Of a stretch of DNA of 64,000 nt, positions 1 through 8,607 are shown piece by piece. Source of the stretch: Ruegeria arenilitoris (GTDB taxonomy: Bacteria; Pseudomonadota; Alphaproteobacteria; Rhodobacterales; Rhodobacteraceae). The notes under the pieces were generated by a model. The model was not told the origin of the DNA. It saw only the letters and a program-made list of their open reading frames with translations, and searched no databases. The DNA lies in assembly GCF_013035315.1 (NCBI RefSeq), contig NZ_WQHP01000002.1:528149-592148 (forward strand). Direction: 5' to 3'. Both the position numbers and the translations under genes were made by a program. Position 1 is the first letter of the stretch. Each line of letters begins with the position of its first letter.

Positions 1-248
1 TGGTCGCCGTACGCCCGCACCGGGTCACGCCGATCCGAACATCCGACGCGGATGTTGAACTGACGGGCAGGGTGATCGTGACCGAATTGTCGGGCTCGGA
101 TTCCAGTGCGCATTTCCGCCATGGCGCGGATGACTGGGTGTCTCTGGCTGCCGGCGTGCACCCTTATCAGGTCGGTGAGGATCACAGTTTCTACATGAAC
201 CCGGCGCATTGCCGATATTTCGGCCAAGACGGCCAAAGGGTCGCGTGA
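1..248 (+). CDS. glpS: ABC transporter ATP-binding protein, C-terminal part (GlpS-like), 5' truncated by window
   Basis: Open frame from base 3 to a TGA at 246-248, with no start inside the window. The visible 81 residues carry no Walker motifs and look like the TOBE-type C-terminal domain of a sugar or polyol importer ATPase, with a run of beta-prone residues and an ending in DGQRVA. The next ATPase gene starts one base after the stop. Two adjacent ATPases followed by two permeases and a DUF2160 protein is the arrangement of the glycerol importer GlpSTPQV described in Rhizobium, so this should be the first ATPase. The name rests on context rather than on this fragment. Confidence 0.75.
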   Translation, partial: VAVRPHRVTPIRTSDADVELTGRVIVTELSGSDSSAHFRHGADDWVSLAAGVHPYQVGEDHSFYMNPAHCRYFGQDGQRVA

Positions 249-249
249 C

Positions 250-1323
250 ATGGCACAGATCAAGCTTTCTAACCTGCGACACAGCTATATGTCCGCGCCG
301 AAAGGCCCCGAGGATTATGCGCTGAAGGAAATCGATGTCACCTGGCGCGACGGTGGGGCCTATGCACTGCTGGGTCCGTCGGGTTGCGGCAAATCCACGT
401 TGCTGAACATCATCTCGGGTCTGCTGACCCCGTCCGAAGGGCAGATTCTGTTCGACGGGCAGGACGTGACCGCCTTGCCCCCTGATCAGCGCAACATCGC
501 GCAGGTGTTCCAGTTCCCGGTGATCTACGACACGATGACCGTGGGCGAGAACCTGGCCTTTCCGCTGAAGAACCGCGGCGTTGACCCGGCAACGATCAAG
601 CGCCGCGTCGACGAGATTGCCGAGATGCTGGACGTCACGGATATGCTGAATACCCGCGCCAGCGGCCTAAGCCCTGACAACAAGCAGAAAATCTCGATGG
701 GGCGCGGGTTGGTCCGTGATGACGTGAATGCGGTGATGTTCGATGAGCCGCTGACTGTGATCGACCCGCATCTAAAGTGGAAACTGCGGTCCAAGCTGAA
801 AGAACTGCATCAGCGTGTTCAGGCCACGATGATCTATGTGACCCACGACCAGACCGAAGCCCTGACCTTCGCGGACGAGGTGGTTGTGATGCAGGAAGGC
901 GAGGTGGTGCAGATCGGAACTCCGGTCGAGCTGTTCGAGCGCCCTCAGCACACGTTCGTCGGCCACTTCATTGGCTCGCCGGGAATGAACGTTCTGCCGT
1001 GTGAGGCCAAGGGCGACCGCGCGGTGTTCGAAGGCCATGAGGTCATGCTGGAGGGTCCCACCCATGGCGACGGAGGTCGCACCGATCTGGGTATCCGCCC
1101 AGAATATGTGGGCTTTGGCGACAGCGGTATCCCGGCGCATGTGACCAAGGTGTCCGACATCGGCCGCCACTATGTGGTCAGCGCCGTGGTCGGCAACACT
1201 GCGCTGAAGGCTGTGACGGAACATGAGGTGCCCGAGCCGGGATCCGAGGTCTTTCTGCAATTCAAACCTGAACAATCCCGCGTCTACCGCGACGGCTGGA
1301 TCGCAACCGAGGAGCGCCGCTGA
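250..1323 (+). CDS. glpT: ABC transporter ATP-binding protein, GlpT-like (glycerol import)
   Basis: 357 residues. Cytoplasmic ATPase of a CUT1-like importer. It has Walker A GPSGCGKST near residues 41-49, a Q-loop (FQFPVIYD), Walker B VMFDEP, an H-loop (VTHDQTEA), and a C-terminal TOBE-like half from about residue 240. The ABC signature is degenerate: where LSGGQ is expected the protein has LSPDNKQK followed by ISMGRGLVR. This matches my recollection of the GlpT partner of the GlpS/GlpT heterodimer and differs from E. coli GlpT, an unrelated permease. The stop codon overlaps the start of the first permease (ATGA-type junction at 1320-1325), so translation is probably coupled. Substrate assigned by locus similarity. 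Confidence 0.85.
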   Translation: MAQIKLSNLRHSYMSAPKGPEDYALKEIDVTWRDGGAYALLGPSGCGKSTLLNIISGLLTPSEGQILFDGQDVTALPPDQRNIAQVFQFPVIYDTMTVGENLAFPLKNRGVDPATIKRRVDEIAEMLDVTDMLNTRASGLSPDNKQKISMGRGLVRDDVNAVMFDEPLTVIDPHLKWKLRSKLKELHQRVQATMIYVTHDQTEALTFADEVVVMQEGEVVQIGTPVELFERPQHTFVGHFIGSPGMNVLPCEAKGDRAVFEGHEVMLEGPTHGDGGRTDLGIRPEYVGFGDSGIPAHVTKVSDIGRHYVVSAVVGNTALKAVTEHEVPEPGSEVFLQFKPEQSRVYRDGWIATEERR

Positions 1324-2186
1324 TGAGAACCGAAAACCAAAAGGCGTGGTTCTTTGTCCTGCCAGTGTTGGCACTGGTCGCGTTCAACGCGCTGGTGCCG
1401 ATGATGACAGTGGTCAACTACTCGGTGCAGGAAACCTTTGGCAACAACCAGTTCTTCTGGGAAGGGCTGGGCTGGTTCGAGCAGATTCTTCGGTCGGACC
1501 GGTTTCAGGCGGCCCTCGGTCGGCAGTTCCTCTTTACCTTCCTGATCCTGCTGATCGAGGTGCCCTTGGGCATCATCGTCGCCCTGTCGATGCCGCGCAA
1601 AGGGTTCTGGGTGCCGGTCTGTCTGGTGCTGATGGCCCTGCCGATGCTGATCCCGTGGAACGTGGTCGGGTCGATGTGGAACATCTTTACCCTGCCGAAA
1701 ATCGGTCTGATGGGCTACTTCCTGAATGACGTTCTGGGCATCAACTATGACATGACGCAGCAGCCGTTGTCGGCCTGGATCACCATTGTCATCATGGATG
1801 TGTGGCACTGGACGTCGCTGGTTGTTCTGCTGTGCTATGCAGGCCTCGTTTCGATCCCGGACGCTTATTATCAGGCCGCCAAGATCGACGGTGCCAGCCC
1901 ATGGTCGGTGTTCCGCTATATCCAGTTGCCTAAGATGAAAACCGTCCTGACCATCGCCGTTCTGCTGCGGTTCATGGACAGTTTCAACATCTATACCGAG
2001 CCCTTCGTTCTGACCGGCGGCGGCCCCGGAAACTCAACCACCTTGCTATCGATCGACCTTGTGAAGATCGCGCTGGGACAGTTCGACCTTGGCCCTGCGG
2101 CCGCGATGAGCCTGATCTACTTCGCCATCACGCTACTGGTCAGCTGGGTCTTCTACACTCTGATGACAAAGGATGACGCGCAATGA
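1323..2186 (+). CDS. glpP: ABC transporter permease, GlpP-like
   Basis: 287 residues, a polytopic inner-membrane protein of the MalF/UgpA type with about six hydrophobic segments. The cytoplasmic EAA loop is present as YYQAAKIDGASPWSVFRYI followed by LPKMK, the surface that docks on the ATPases. An FVLTGGGPGNSTTLLSI segment after it is typical of binding-protein-dependent sugar and polyol permeases. It overlaps the upstream ATPase stop and ends with a 4-base overlap into the second permease, so it sits in one operon with both. Part of the proposed glycerol importer. Confidence 0.85.
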   Translation: MRTENQKAWFFVLPVLALVAFNALVPMMTVVNYSVQETFGNNQFFWEGLGWFEQILRSDRFQAALGRQFLFTFLILLIEVPLGIIVALSMPRKGFWVPVCLVLMALPMLIPWNVVGSMWNIFTLPKIGLMGYFLNDVLGINYDMTQQPLSAWITIVIMDVWHWTSLVVLLCYAGLVSIPDAYYQAAKIDGASPWSVFRYIQLPKMKTVLTIAVLLRFMDSFNIYTEPFVLTGGGPGNSTTLLSIDLVKIALGQFDLGPAAAMSLIYFAITLLVSWVFYTLMTKDDAQ

Positions 2187-2980
2187 AGAAGCGGTCCCTT
2201 ATCCCGATCCTCTATATCGCGTTCCTGATGCTGCCGATCTATTGGCTGGTGGCGATGTCCTTCAAGACCACGAACGAGATCCTGTCAGGCTTTTCCCTGT
2301 TCCCTCAGACCTTCACGCTGGAGAACTATATCACCATCTTCACCGACCCGACGTGGTACTGGGGCTATATCAACTCGATCATTTACGTGACGATCAACAC
2401 GGTGCTGTCAGTCTGTGTCGCCTTGCCTGCGGCTTACGCGTTCTCGCGCTATCGGTTCCTGGGTGACAAGCAGCTGTTCTTCTGGCTGCTGACCAACCGG
2501 ATGGCCCCGGCGGCCGTGTTCGCGTTGCCGTTCTTCCAGCTCTATTCGTCGATCCACCTGTTCGACACCTATCTGGCTGTGGCACTGGCTCACACGCTGT
2601 TCAACGTGCCGCTGGCGGTCTGGATTTTGGAAGGCTTCATGCGCGGCATCCCGAAGGAACTGGACGAGACGGCCTATGTCGACGGTTATTCCTTCCCGCG
2701 CTTCTTCGTGACGATCTTTTTGCCGAACATCAAAGCGGGCGTCGGCGTCGCAGCCTTCTTCTGCTTCATGTTCTCATGGGTCGAGATGTTGCTGGCCAAA
2801 ACCCTGACTGCGGTCGAGGCGAAACCCATCGCCGCCGTAATGACCCGCACCGCCTCCAGCGCGGGGTATGAGCTGGGCCTGCTGGCCGCTGCCGGAACAC
2901 TGACCATCATCCCCGGAGCCATCGTCATCTGGTTTGTCCGCAACTACATCGCGCGCGGTTTCGCGATGGGACGTGTGTGA
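2183..2980 (+). CDS. glpQ: ABC transporter permease, GlpQ-like
   Basis: 265 residues, MalG/UgpE-type inner-membrane subunit with about six membrane spans. Its EAA loop reads ELDETAYVDGYSFPRFFVTI followed by FLPNIK. The start ATG overlaps the stop of the preceding permease (ATGA), which favours coupled translation and a GlpP/GlpQ heterodimer. The C-terminus (RNYIARGFAMGRV) is typical for these permeases. It should form the second half of the translocation pathway with the upstream permease. The glycerol assignment follows from the whole block. Confidence 0.85.
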   Translation: MKKRSLIPILYIAFLMLPIYWLVAMSFKTTNEILSGFSLFPQTFTLENYITIFTDPTWYWGYINSIIYVTINTVLSVCVALPAAYAFSRYRFLGDKQLFFWLLTNRMAPAAVFALPFFQLYSSIHLFDTYLAVALAHTLFNVPLAVWILEGFMRGIPKELDETAYVDGYSFPRFFVTIFLPNIKAGVGVAAFFCFMFSWVEMLLAKTLTAVEAKPIAAVMTRTASSAGYELGLLAAAGTLTIIPGAIVIWFVRNYIARGFAMGRV

Positions 2981-2988
2981 GGTTCGAT

Positions 2989-3390
2989 ATGCGCAAGTTT
3001 CTTCTCTCCCTCTTTTTCCTGCCCTCCATGGCCGTGGCCCAACAGGCAGGTTGGGGCAATGTCGGCCAGCAAGAGGAAAAGGGCTTTTCCTGGACCGATC
3101 CTCTGTGGCCCGATTTCTGGATGGCCTGGACCCCGGCCACGCTGGCTCTGTTCGTGGGCATCTTTTCGGCTATTGCCCTGATCGGTGTGCTGGAAGGGTT
3201 CAAGTATCGCGACGGTATCGAACGGCGCGGCGTGCTGGGACTGACCACCACTTTGGGCGACCGGCTGTTCATCACTCTGCTGGGCTCGGCCTATATCTTT
3301 TTGGCCTGGCTGGGACTGGTCGGACAACCGGTCTGGACCCCTCTGTTCCTGTCCATAGGTTGGGGCGTTTTTGTCTTCTGGAAAGTTTAG
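2989..3390 (+). CDS. DUF2160 small membrane protein of the glycerol importer locus
   Basis: 133 residues from the ATG at 2989, which has GAGG six bases upstream. A GTG at 2977 that overlaps the permease stop is an alternative start and would add four residues. The N-terminus (MRKFLLSLFFLPSMAVAQQ) looks like a signal peptide or first membrane span. Two or three further hydrophobic segments follow, with the family-like stretches DFWMAWTPATL and TTLGDRLFITLLGSAYIFLA. DUF2160 proteins are found inside GlpSTPQ-type operons between the second permease and the binding protein; their role is unknown. Here the operon ends with this gene and no binding-protein gene follows. Confidence 0.8.
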   Translation: MRKFLLSLFFLPSMAVAQQAGWGNVGQQEEKGFSWTDPLWPDFWMAWTPATLALFVGIFSAIALIGVLEGFKYRDGIERRGVLGLTTTLGDRLFITLLGSAYIFLAWLGLVGQPVWTPLFLSIGWGVFVFWKV

Positions 3391-3437
3391 GCTTTGCGAA
3401 ACAGTGAAAGGATGCTTGTCTAACGGGCATATCAAGA

Positions 3438-3851
3438 ATGGCGACACAAGACCCGATGCGTAAGAAAAAAACCACAAATCTGATGACCGAAGTAGAGCTG
3501 GAGTTCATGAATGAACTCTGGGCGCTAGGCGAGGGGTCCGTTCGGGACGTCCTGAGCCGCCTGCCATCAGAACGCAATCTGGCCTACACATCCGGCGCAA
3601 CCATTCTGCGTATTCTTGATGAGAAGGGCTTTGTCGAAAGCCGCAAGGACGGCAAAACCCTGATCTATAAACCGCTGCTTGAGAAAGACAGATACCAGGC
3701 GCGGTCGTTGCAAAACCTGTCTCGTACACTGTTTGACGACACCCCTGCGACACTGGTCGCGCGGCTGGTCGATGATGCAGGGCTGAGCGAATCCGATCTT
3801 GAGGAAATTCGGGCACTGGTAGAAAGGAGACTGCAAAATGACGGCGGTTAA
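3438..3851 (+). CDS. BlaI/MecI/CopY family transcriptional repressor
   Basis: 137 residues. Winged-helix DNA-binding protein: TEVELEFMNELWALGEGSVRDVLSRLP is the first helical part, LAYTSGATILRILDEKGFVE the recognition helix region, and KTLIYKPLLEKDRYQ the wing. The C-terminal third is helical and likely forms the dimer interface that is cleaved in BlaI-type systems. The gene overlaps the next one by 14 bases, and the partner is an M56 protease. That is the regulator/sensor-protease pairing known from beta-lactam resistance, but no beta-lactamase gene is adjacent. The true target is unknown. Confidence 0.85.
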   Translation: MATQDPMRKKKTTNLMTEVELEFMNELWALGEGSVRDVLSRLPSERNLAYTSGATILRILDEKGFVESRKDGKTLIYKPLLEKDRYQARSLQNLSRTLFDDTPATLVARLVDDAGLSESDLEEIRALVERRLQNDGG

Positions 3852-4935
3852 ACCGGTTCTCGATGCGTTTCTCGAGTTGAATATCGTGCTGGGCTTGTCC
3901 TCAATTGCCTGGCTGGCCGTGCGGGCTGTGCTGGGCCGGACCTCGATGCGATATGGCTTTGCGGCGCAGTTGCGTGTGTTCAAGACGCTGTGCATCTGCG
4001 TTGTCCTGAGCCCGCTTCTGGCGCTGGGTGTTTCAACGCTTGCCGGGTTGCTTTGGCCGGGACGTGCCGTAGCGTTGGGGGACATTGCCGTGGCGGCCTA
4101 CCTGCGTGGTGAGATTGCGATGCCGGCCGCACAATTTGAATCCCTGCTGAATACTCGTGCGCGTTGGCTTGATCATGTTCTCTCCGGCGGCAATGGCGTT
4201 GTGACAAGCGTGCTGGTGGTGCTGGCGCTGGTTTCATCGCTGTTGGCAATCCGTGTGCTGCGAGACGCCTGGGCGATCCGGCAGGCTGTGAAAGGCAGTT
4301 TCTTGTGGCGGCAGTCGCCCAAGGTGGACATTCGCCTGTCCGACAGGATCACCGTACCGTTCGCAGTGCGCGGGCTGTTTCGGCGGCATGTGGTTCTGCC
4401 CAGCCACCTGTTGAACCGGCCGCGCGAGTTGCGCTTCGCGCTGGCGCATGAGTTTCAGCATATCCGCGCCAGAGACGTCGAGTGGGAGCTGGGGTTCGAA
4501 CTTTTGCGCCCGGTCCTGTTCTGGAACCCGGCCTATCTGATCCTGAAGCATCAATTCGACAGGCTACGTGAATTGGCTTGCGATCAGTCCGTTGTATGGC
4601 GCAAAGGGATCGACGCCCAAGACTACACGACCTGCCTGCTGGACTATTGCGCGCAGTCCGTAGCGCAGAGCAATCCGCGTGTTCTGCATGTTGGTCTGGT
4701 CAACGGAAGCAAATCTAAACACGTGCTGCGTCAACGTGTGCTTGCGCTGACAGAACGCTCCATCATCGGGACACTGTCCCCTGCGATGTTCATGGGTCTG
4801 ACATTGGCACTGGCTTCGGTCTTGGCCATAGGCGCCGCATCTGTCCGCCAGACGCAGGATTGGAGTCATGACCGACTGATGCTGTCGACAGTCGTAAACC
4901 TGGAAAGACTAGAAGCGCGCAATCAGGCGAACTGA
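3838..4935 (+). CDS. M56 family metallopeptidase (BlaR1-like, short form)
   Basis: 365 residues. Integral membrane zinc protease with hydrophobic segments at about 10-30, 50-72, 120-140 and 313-335. The zinc motif is HEFQH at 204-208, with a likely third ligand E245 in LRELACD. The protein ends about 30 residues after the last membrane segment, so it lacks the large extracytoplasmic penicillin-binding sensor of BlaR1. It overlaps the BlaI-type repressor gene, so it most likely inactivates that repressor by proteolysis in response to an unknown signal. The start ATG sits inside the end of the repressor gene and supports coupled expression. Confidence 0.82.
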   Translation: MTAVKPVLDAFLELNIVLGLSSIAWLAVRAVLGRTSMRYGFAAQLRVFKTLCICVVLSPLLALGVSTLAGLLWPGRAVALGDIAVAAYLRGEIAMPAAQFESLLNTRARWLDHVLSGGNGVVTSVLVVLALVSSLLAIRVLRDAWAIRQAVKGSFLWRQSPKVDIRLSDRITVPFAVRGLFRRHVVLPSHLLNRPRELRFALAHEFQHIRARDVEWELGFELLRPVLFWNPAYLILKHQFDRLRELACDQSVVWRKGIDAQDYTTCLLDYCAQSVAQSNPRVLHVGLVNGSKSKHVLRQRVLALTERSIIGTLSPAMFMGLTLALASVLAIGAASVRQTQDWSHDRLMLSTVVNLERLEARNQAN

Positions 4936-5461
4936 CACCGACCATCGCGAATCAACGCATAGGACACTGCACTCCCTCACTTTGGCTTTTTGCAGACCCG
5001 CCGTTTGCATTTAGTTTATGGCGGCGTTGATTGGAGTTGTTATGAGTGATGGTACGATTTGGCTGACGGATCTGCCCCATTTTGTGATGGGGTTTTCAGC
5101 GATGAAGATGATGTCGTTGCTGCGCAGTTGGAATTGGGCTGCGAGCGTGAGTTGTGCGGCGTCTCGGGTGCTTGCTTGGTTGAGTGGTTACATGTTTCCG
5201 CAAGCGGTATCAGAACACGGCTCCGAGTATGGGCAACCAAATCTTGATTATTTAACATAACATTGATTACGAAGCTTTACTTTGCAACAGCTCGGCTGAC
5301 TGCTCAGCACATGTTAGCAGAACCACTGCGATTCAACAATGCGCTAGAATGCCTCCAACCCTTTGCTTCTCCGACCATTTTGCGCCGTCTTGTTGGTTTT
5401 TATGGGCGGCCAAAAAACGTAGCCGTCAAACAAACTGAACAGTAAGATACAGACCTTTCCC
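4936..5461 (+). other. Intergenic stretch, no supported gene
   Basis: About 520 bases. Short open frames near 5018-5260 exist on both strands, but they overlap each other, have unusual composition and show no family features I recognise, so I do not call them. The stretch is richer in T and G runs than its neighbours and could be a decayed mobile or horizontally acquired fragment. The last 100 bases are A/T-richer and may hold the promoter of the broken AraC gene that follows. Confidence 0.5.
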
Positions 5462-5977
5462 ATGAAGACCACATTATCCAAAAAGGACCAGGTGCCTAAC
5501 CATTGGCTCCGGTCCATCCTAGCCCTGCCCCAACATGCCGACCATGCGTCCTGGGTTCTGGACCAGGTCGGACTGCCCCAGAACATCCTGGGCGAAATTG
5601 GCGCCCCCGTGCCCCACGGTACCGAGGCTTCGGTTCTGAACCTCTTGGCCCACAGGACAGGCACGCCGTATCTTGGAGCGGAAACCCGTCTTTCCATCAA
5701 AATGAACAACGGCGCGCTGTTGACCTACATGCTGTTCAACTCGGACAATCTTGCGGACGCCTTGGGCTACATCGAACGGTTCACATCGATCACCCGCCCG
5801 CGTGCCCGGGTTACGTTGCACAAAACCGAAGACCATCTGGACGTTGTCCTAGATGAAATCGGCACGACTATGATGGCGGAAATCCAATGGATCGAATTCA
5901 CGATCGGAGCGATGCTAACCGCGTTCAGAGCAGCAACGGGGGTCACGTATCTGCTGACACAAACGTCACCACGGTGA
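5462..5977 (+). pseudogene. AraC-family regulator remnant: ligand-binding half only
   Basis: 171 residues resembling the N-terminal arabinose-binding-type domain of AraC regulators (AxxVLDQVGLPQNIL, then VLNLLAHRTGTPYLGAETRL, then ADALGYIERFTSI). The protein stops where a full-length family member of about 330 residues would continue into linker and two helix-turn-helix motifs. No AraC DNA-binding domain is found in any frame after it. The next open frame (about 5887-6102) ends in an acidic tail, LTRSNLEADPNNPILDDTGL, that belongs to no AraC domain. A deletion that joined two genes is the simplest reading. A stand-alone ligand-binding domain with a role of its own is less likely. Confidence 0.6.
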
Positions 5978-6110
5978 TCGGTCTTCAGGCCGAAGACCTG
6001 ACCCGTTCCAATCTGGAGGCGGATCCCAACAATCCCATTTTGGATGACACCGGATTGCTCTTTGAGCAATTGACCGAGCTGGGCTTCGACCCCCTTGCCT
6101 GACGCTCGGA

Positions 6111-6134
6111 GCGGGGGCGGTCGCCTGCCCCCGC
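6111..6134. terminator. Hairpin between convergent units
   Basis: Perfect 8-bp stem GCGGGGGC (6111-6118) / GCCCCCGC (6127-6134) with an 8-base loop. It lies between the forward AraC remnant and the reverse TetR gene. There is no long T tract, so it may be a bidirectional transcription barrier rather than a classical terminator. Confidence 0.55.
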
Positions 6135-6144
6135 CAACCTCGGC

Positions 6145-6756
6145 CTAGTTGTCTTGAGTGATACGGCCAATAAGGTGGTTCAGCATTTCGGTCATATCTT
6201 CGGCGGTGACGGGCATCCCTGAAACGCTTTGCTGGATGAAGTACCGGTAGGCCCCGTCCAAAATGACATAGATCTCGACGCCCGAGACGTTCTTAGCAGC
6301 AAATTTCCTGCCCAACTCGTCGCAGATCTCGATGAACCGGGCCTCGACGTCGGCAACGCGACCTCTGAGCTGGCTGTCGAACATGGCCTGATTGCGGATG
6401 TCATACCAAAGCCGGTGCATGTTCGCGTGATTGGTAATCGAGTAGGCAAACAGTTCGACATAGGCACTGCGCGCCGCATCCGGGGTGAGGTCGGCATCAA
6501 GAATCTCAGTCAGCTGCCCGGTAAAGCGGTCGACGGACAGGTCGATACAATACAGCAGAAGCCCCTCTTTTTCGGGGAAGTAGTACTGAATTTTTCCCAG
6601 CGAAACCCCGGTCGAGGCCGCAATGTCCCGCAGGGTCGTGTTGGCATACCCGATCTGTGCGATCGTTTTAATCGCATTTTCGGCAAGTTCGCGGCGTTTG
6701 TGTTCTCGGTTTCTGTCACGCAGCTTGGCGCGATTCTCGGGCATATTTTGGATCAT
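6145..6756 (-). CDS. TetR family transcriptional regulator
   Basis: 203 residues from the ATG at 6756; the frame stays open far upstream, but that extension has no regulator features. An ATG at 6744 is an alternative start. The N-terminal helix-turn-helix reads ELAENAIKTIAQIGYANTTL with RDIAASTGVSLGKIQYYFPE after it, typical of TetR/BetI-like repressors. The C-terminal part is an all-helical ligand and dimerisation domain with no assignable ligand. The upstream side of the gene contains ATTGTC-N6-GACAAT and a TTGTACAA palindrome that could be its operators. Possible targets are the gene itself and the outer-membrane protein gene 770 bases away. Confidence 0.8.
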   Translation of the reverse strand: MIQNMPENRAKLRDRNREHKRRELAENAIKTIAQIGYANTTLRDIAASTGVSLGKIQYYFPEKEGLLLYCIDLSVDRFTGQLTEILDADLTPDAARSAYVELFAYSITNHANMHRLWYDIRNQAMFDSQLRGRVADVEARFIEICDELGRKFAAKNVSGVEIYVILDGAYRYFIQQSVSGMPVTAEDMTEMLNHLIGRITQDN

Positions 6757-7528
6757 CAGCCTCTCATAGCGCAGTTTCCGCGGAAGTGTGAGGGGTGGCC
6801 CCAACTTCACAAAACGTGGGCGAAAGCGCTGAAAATACAACATTTGCGGCGCAAGAAAGTTACAAATCAGTTGTACAATACAAGCGTATTGAAAAGAATC
6901 AAATTTTGTGCAACAAAAGATTGTCACAAACGACAATAAAGCCAGCCCACTGGCAAGCAATAGGGATAGAACCATGACCAATCCGAGATTCGTCCGGATC
7001 ATTGGCGGGTGTCGTGCATGACAGTTTAGTCCGATGCGCCGCGCAGTTTCAGGAGGGAAACGGAGTTCGCGATCGGGCTGATTACTCACCAAATTCAAAC
7101 AAGCGACGAGGAGATAACAGACCGGTGCGTCGTGCACCACGATAACAAAGACCAAAAACCGGCCTGAGACTGGGCTGCAAGAACGACAGGGAAAATGAAA
7201 AAACGCGCAACCGGCCTTGGGCCGAACCAATTGGTATTGCCTGCTGCATACCTGCCTGCTCACGGGGCACAAGGCGGCTTTCAAACGGAAGATCACGCTC
7301 CGTTTTCGCAAAACATTGCAATGCCGTCCCTCTGCGCGCTTCCCTACTGCACTGCTCAGAAACCCACAAGCCGGAAACCGCACTCGATTGAGGACACGTT
7401 CGTCGATCCGGTGCCCAAGAACACGCCGTTCGCGGCCCGTGTAACAGACGGCCGGGCGTATTGCGCAACGGTCACATCGATTCCTCTGGGTCGCTTCGCG
7501 GGCTGACACCAGAGAAAGGGAGGGAAGT
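6757..7528. other. Long intergenic region between TetR gene and outer-membrane protein gene
   Basis: About 770 bases. The first 200 are A/T-rich and hold the inverted repeats noted separately and probably the TetR promoter. The rest is GC-rich. It contains overlapping frames on both strands, for example 7195-7506 forward, that begin plausibly but show no recognisable domain, signal or membrane pattern, so none is called. A ribosome-binding stretch (AGGGAGGGAAG) precedes the ATG at 7529. An untranslated leader or small RNA cannot be excluded. Confidence 0.45.
6920..6937. promoter_or_regulatory. Inverted repeat, candidate TetR operator
   Basis: ATTGTC (6920-6925), six bases, GACAAT (6932-6937): perfect 6-bp arms in an A/T-rich segment about 165 bases upstream of the TetR start. 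A second small palindrome TTGTACAA lies at 6871-6878. Size and position suit a TetR-dimer site, but this is inference. Confidence 0.4.
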
Positions 7529-8593
7529 ATGAAAAAGATTGCAACACTGGCATTGGGCGCGGGCCTGATTTCAAGCCCCGTTCTTGCGGGCGGGATCGAG
7601 GGGTTTCCATCCGAAACCCGGTTCCTGTTCGAACAGGGCCGCTATGTCGAGATCACCGGGGGGTGGGCTGACGGCAAAACCGAGGGCACAGAGTTCGGCC
7701 AGCCCACGGGCGACGTTACGCCCAGCATCAGTGGCTTGTCGCTGGCCTACAAACAGGACCTGGGCGAAAAGTGGGTTTTCGCGATCCGCGGGTTCAATTC
7801 GATCAACTATAAACTGCAGTATCCTACGGGAACGGGCGCTCCTTCTGCGGGAACAAACGTCCGCTATCGCGGCACCGAAGTCGCACTTATGGCACGCTAT
7901 AAGTTCAACGGGAACATTAGCGCCTATGCGGGTATTCGCTTCGAAAAGCTGAACGACTTCAGCGGCGCTCTGATCAACCCCTCCCTCAGCTATTCGCTGG
8001 ACTCCGAAGGCGGCTACAACCCCGGTTTTCTTGTGGGTGCAGCGTACGAGATCCCGTCGCTCGCATTTCGTGCCGACCTGACCTATTACTCGAAGATCGA
8101 TCACGATTTGGACGGGGTCGAGCAGCTTCAACCGCTGGCACCAACCGACGTGACAACCGAGTTGACCACGCCACAGACAGTTGCGCTAAACGTGCAAAGT
8201 TCGATCAGCGGCCCGTGGGGCGCCTTCGGGTCGATACGTTGGAGAAACTGGGATGACACCGCAGTGCAATCGCCTGCGCTTGGTGGTCCGTTGGCAGAGT
8301 TCGCAGAAAACTCGGTCGATTATCAGCTGGGGGTCGGATACTTGCTGAACCCAAAATGGTACTTCTACGGCATCCTGTCGCGGTCTCAGCCTGAAGGCGG
8401 TTTTGTCGGGTTCGATTATCAGGGCGGCGGCAAAGGGATCACTCTGGGGGCCGTGCACTCGATCGGTCAGACCCGCATCCTGGTTGATTTCACATACGGA
8501 ACGCTTGGCGATGTCAACGAACCGGATGCCGGTCTGCAGGTCCGGAACGTGTCCGGTACCGCTGTTCGGGTGAGTGTTTCGCACAACTTCTAA
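7529..8593 (+). CDS. Outer-membrane beta-barrel protein, FadL/OmpP1-like
   Basis: 354 residues. A signal peptide (MKKIATLALGAGLISSPVLA, cleavage after about residue 20) is followed by an N-terminal segment and then regular alternating hydrophobic/polar strands rich in Tyr, Phe and Gly. It ends in VSVSHNF, with the terminal aromatic residue needed for barrel assembly. Length and strand pattern fit the FadL/TodX group, which passes hydrophobic compounds across the outer membrane, although it is shorter than E. coli FadL. A strong Shine-Dalgarno (GGGAGG) lies upstream. It faces away from the TetR gene, which might control it. The substrate is not predictable. Confidence 0.72.
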   Translation: MKKIATLALGAGLISSPVLAGGIEGFPSETRFLFEQGRYVEITGGWADGKTEGTEFGQPTGDVTPSISGLSLAYKQDLGEKWVFAIRGFNSINYKLQYPTGTGAPSAGTNVRYRGTEVALMARYKFNGNISAYAGIRFEKLNDFSGALINPSLSYSLDSEGGYNPGFLVGAAYEIPSLAFRADLTYYSKIDHDLDGVEQLQPLAPTDVTTELTTPQTVALNVQSSISGPWGAFGSIRWRNWDDTAVQSPALGGPLAEFAENSVDYQLGVGYLLNPKWYFYGILSRSQPEGGFVGFDYQGGGKGITLGAVHSIGQTRILVDFTYGTLGDVNEPDAGLQVRNVSGTAVRVSVSHNF

Positions 8594-8607
8594 TTATGTA
8601 CCCACCC

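Noticed and set aside
5018..5260. Overlapping forward and reverse open frames of 70-80 codons
   Set aside because: No domain, signal, ribosome site or coding-like composition; mutually overlapping frames in a T/G-rich spacer are best read as chance.
7195..7506. Forward 103-codon frame before the outer-membrane protein gene
   Set aside because: No recognisable features, no good ribosome site, and competing frames on the other strand.
6757..7509. Long reverse frame upstream of the TetR gene
   Set aside because: The N-terminal 250 residues of that frame have no regulator features and cross a promoter-like A/T-rich region; the start at 6756 gives a normal TetR length.
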